Part shown: positions 6,578 through 6,822 of the stretch, one piece after another
Numbering within the stretch: the stretch's first letter is position 1
Layout: each line of letters opens with the position of its first letter
Assembly: GCA_003527145.1 (NCBI GenBank)
Contig: DPSW01000066.1
Span: 11,855-18,676, forward strand
From: Clostridiaceae bacterium
GTDB taxonomy: Bacteria; Bacillota; Clostridia; Lutisporales; Lutisporaceae
Direction: 5' to 3'
DNA length: 6,822 nucleotides
Translations under genes and position numbers: made by a program
Notes under the pieces: model-generated
What the model was told of the DNA's origin: nothing
Database searches by the model: none
What the model saw: the letters and a program-made list of their open reading frames with translations, nothing else

Positions 6578-6822
6578 TTATATCAATCCTTTCTTTAGCA
6601 GCTTCCTCTGTTCCTGAAAAATAAACTTTGTAAGCACCTTACCATCTGCTTTTCCTAAATCCTTAAATCTTGCTCCATATTCATATAAGTGAGATTTTTC
6701 TATATTGTATTGCTTCCGCACTATTACGGCTCTGAGCTTCATCGTGGTATCAGCTTCAAAATTGATCTCCAATTCCAGCAAATTATTTATATCCATCTCT
6801 TTTCTCGCATAGAACATAATGC
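6578..6822 (-). CDS. PilZ-domain protein, YcgR-like (C-terminal part; 5' end outside window)
   Basis: The frame is open to the right edge, so the gene starts beyond the window. An internal ATG at 6817 need not be its start, because the frame continues upstream through ATT and a partial codon ending in GC. The visible 81 codons match the second half of a PilZ barrel: IMFYARKEMDINNLLELEI, then a strand with MKLRAVIVRKQY, then YEYGARFKDLGKADGKVL and a final helix with FIFQEQRKLLKKG. That ending (an FIF-x-x-QR-x-L-L pattern after a GxxF-x-DL strand) is characteristic of YcgR/DgrA-type c-di-GMP receptors that act on flagellar motors. The c-di-GMP-binding RxxxR and D/N-x-S-x-x-G motifs would lie just upstream; the partial codon could be the motif's glycine (GGC), which is inference. 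Position 62 bases before cheA suggests co-transcription. Binding ability cannot be judged here. Confidence 0.85.
   Translation of the reverse strand, partial: IMFYARKEMDINNLLELEINFEADTTMKLRAVIVRKQYNIEKSHLYEYGARFKDLGKADGKVLTKFIFQEQRKLLKKGLI

Overview
The window reads as one stretch of a flagellar/chemotaxis operon from a low-GC Gram-positive bacterium, most likely a motile member of the Clostridia. The grounds are the AT-rich sequence, strong Gram-positive Shine-Dalgarno sites, GTG starts and TTG codons next to them, and the order cheA-cheW-cheC-cheD-(small gene)-sigD. This order matches the end of the Bacillus subtilis fla/che operon, but a FapA-family gene follows sigD, which I associate with Clostridia. 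Species cannot be fixed from the sequence.

Every supported gene lies on the minus strand, so transcription runs from high to low coordinates. In that order they are: the C-terminal part of a PilZ-domain (YcgR-like) protein running off the right edge (6822-6578); cheA (6515-4512); cheW (4499-4065); cheC (4040-3426); cheD (3424-2939); a small unrecognised two-helix membrane protein (2926-2591); a flagellar sigma factor of the SigD/FliA type (2565-1819); a FapA-family protein with a Jag-N-like N-terminus (1755-82); and the first 23 codons of another gene running off the left edge (69-1). Gaps are 1 to 63 bases. I see no intrinsic terminator or convincing promoter, so the block is probably one transcript that starts outside the window.

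CheA is the receptor-coupled histidine kinase and CheW couples it to chemoreceptors. CheC is a CheY-P phosphatase with both active-site motifs intact. CheD is a receptor glutamine deamidase that binds CheC. Together they form the Bacillus/Thermotoga-type adaptation circuit. The PilZ protein upstream suggests c-di-GMP input to motility. SigD transcribes late flagellar and chemotaxis genes. No cheY, cheB, cheR or cheV is present here; they may lie outside the window.

Three genes (cheC, the small membrane gene, sigD) have an upstream in-frame TTG that would give a longer product. In each, the Shine-Dalgarno site sits inside that extension and just before an ATG, so I use the ATG. Most of the window is a well-known system. 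The least explained parts are the small membrane protein between cheD and sigD, the FapA protein and its downstream partner in a motility operon, and a possible RNA hairpin between the PilZ gene and cheA.
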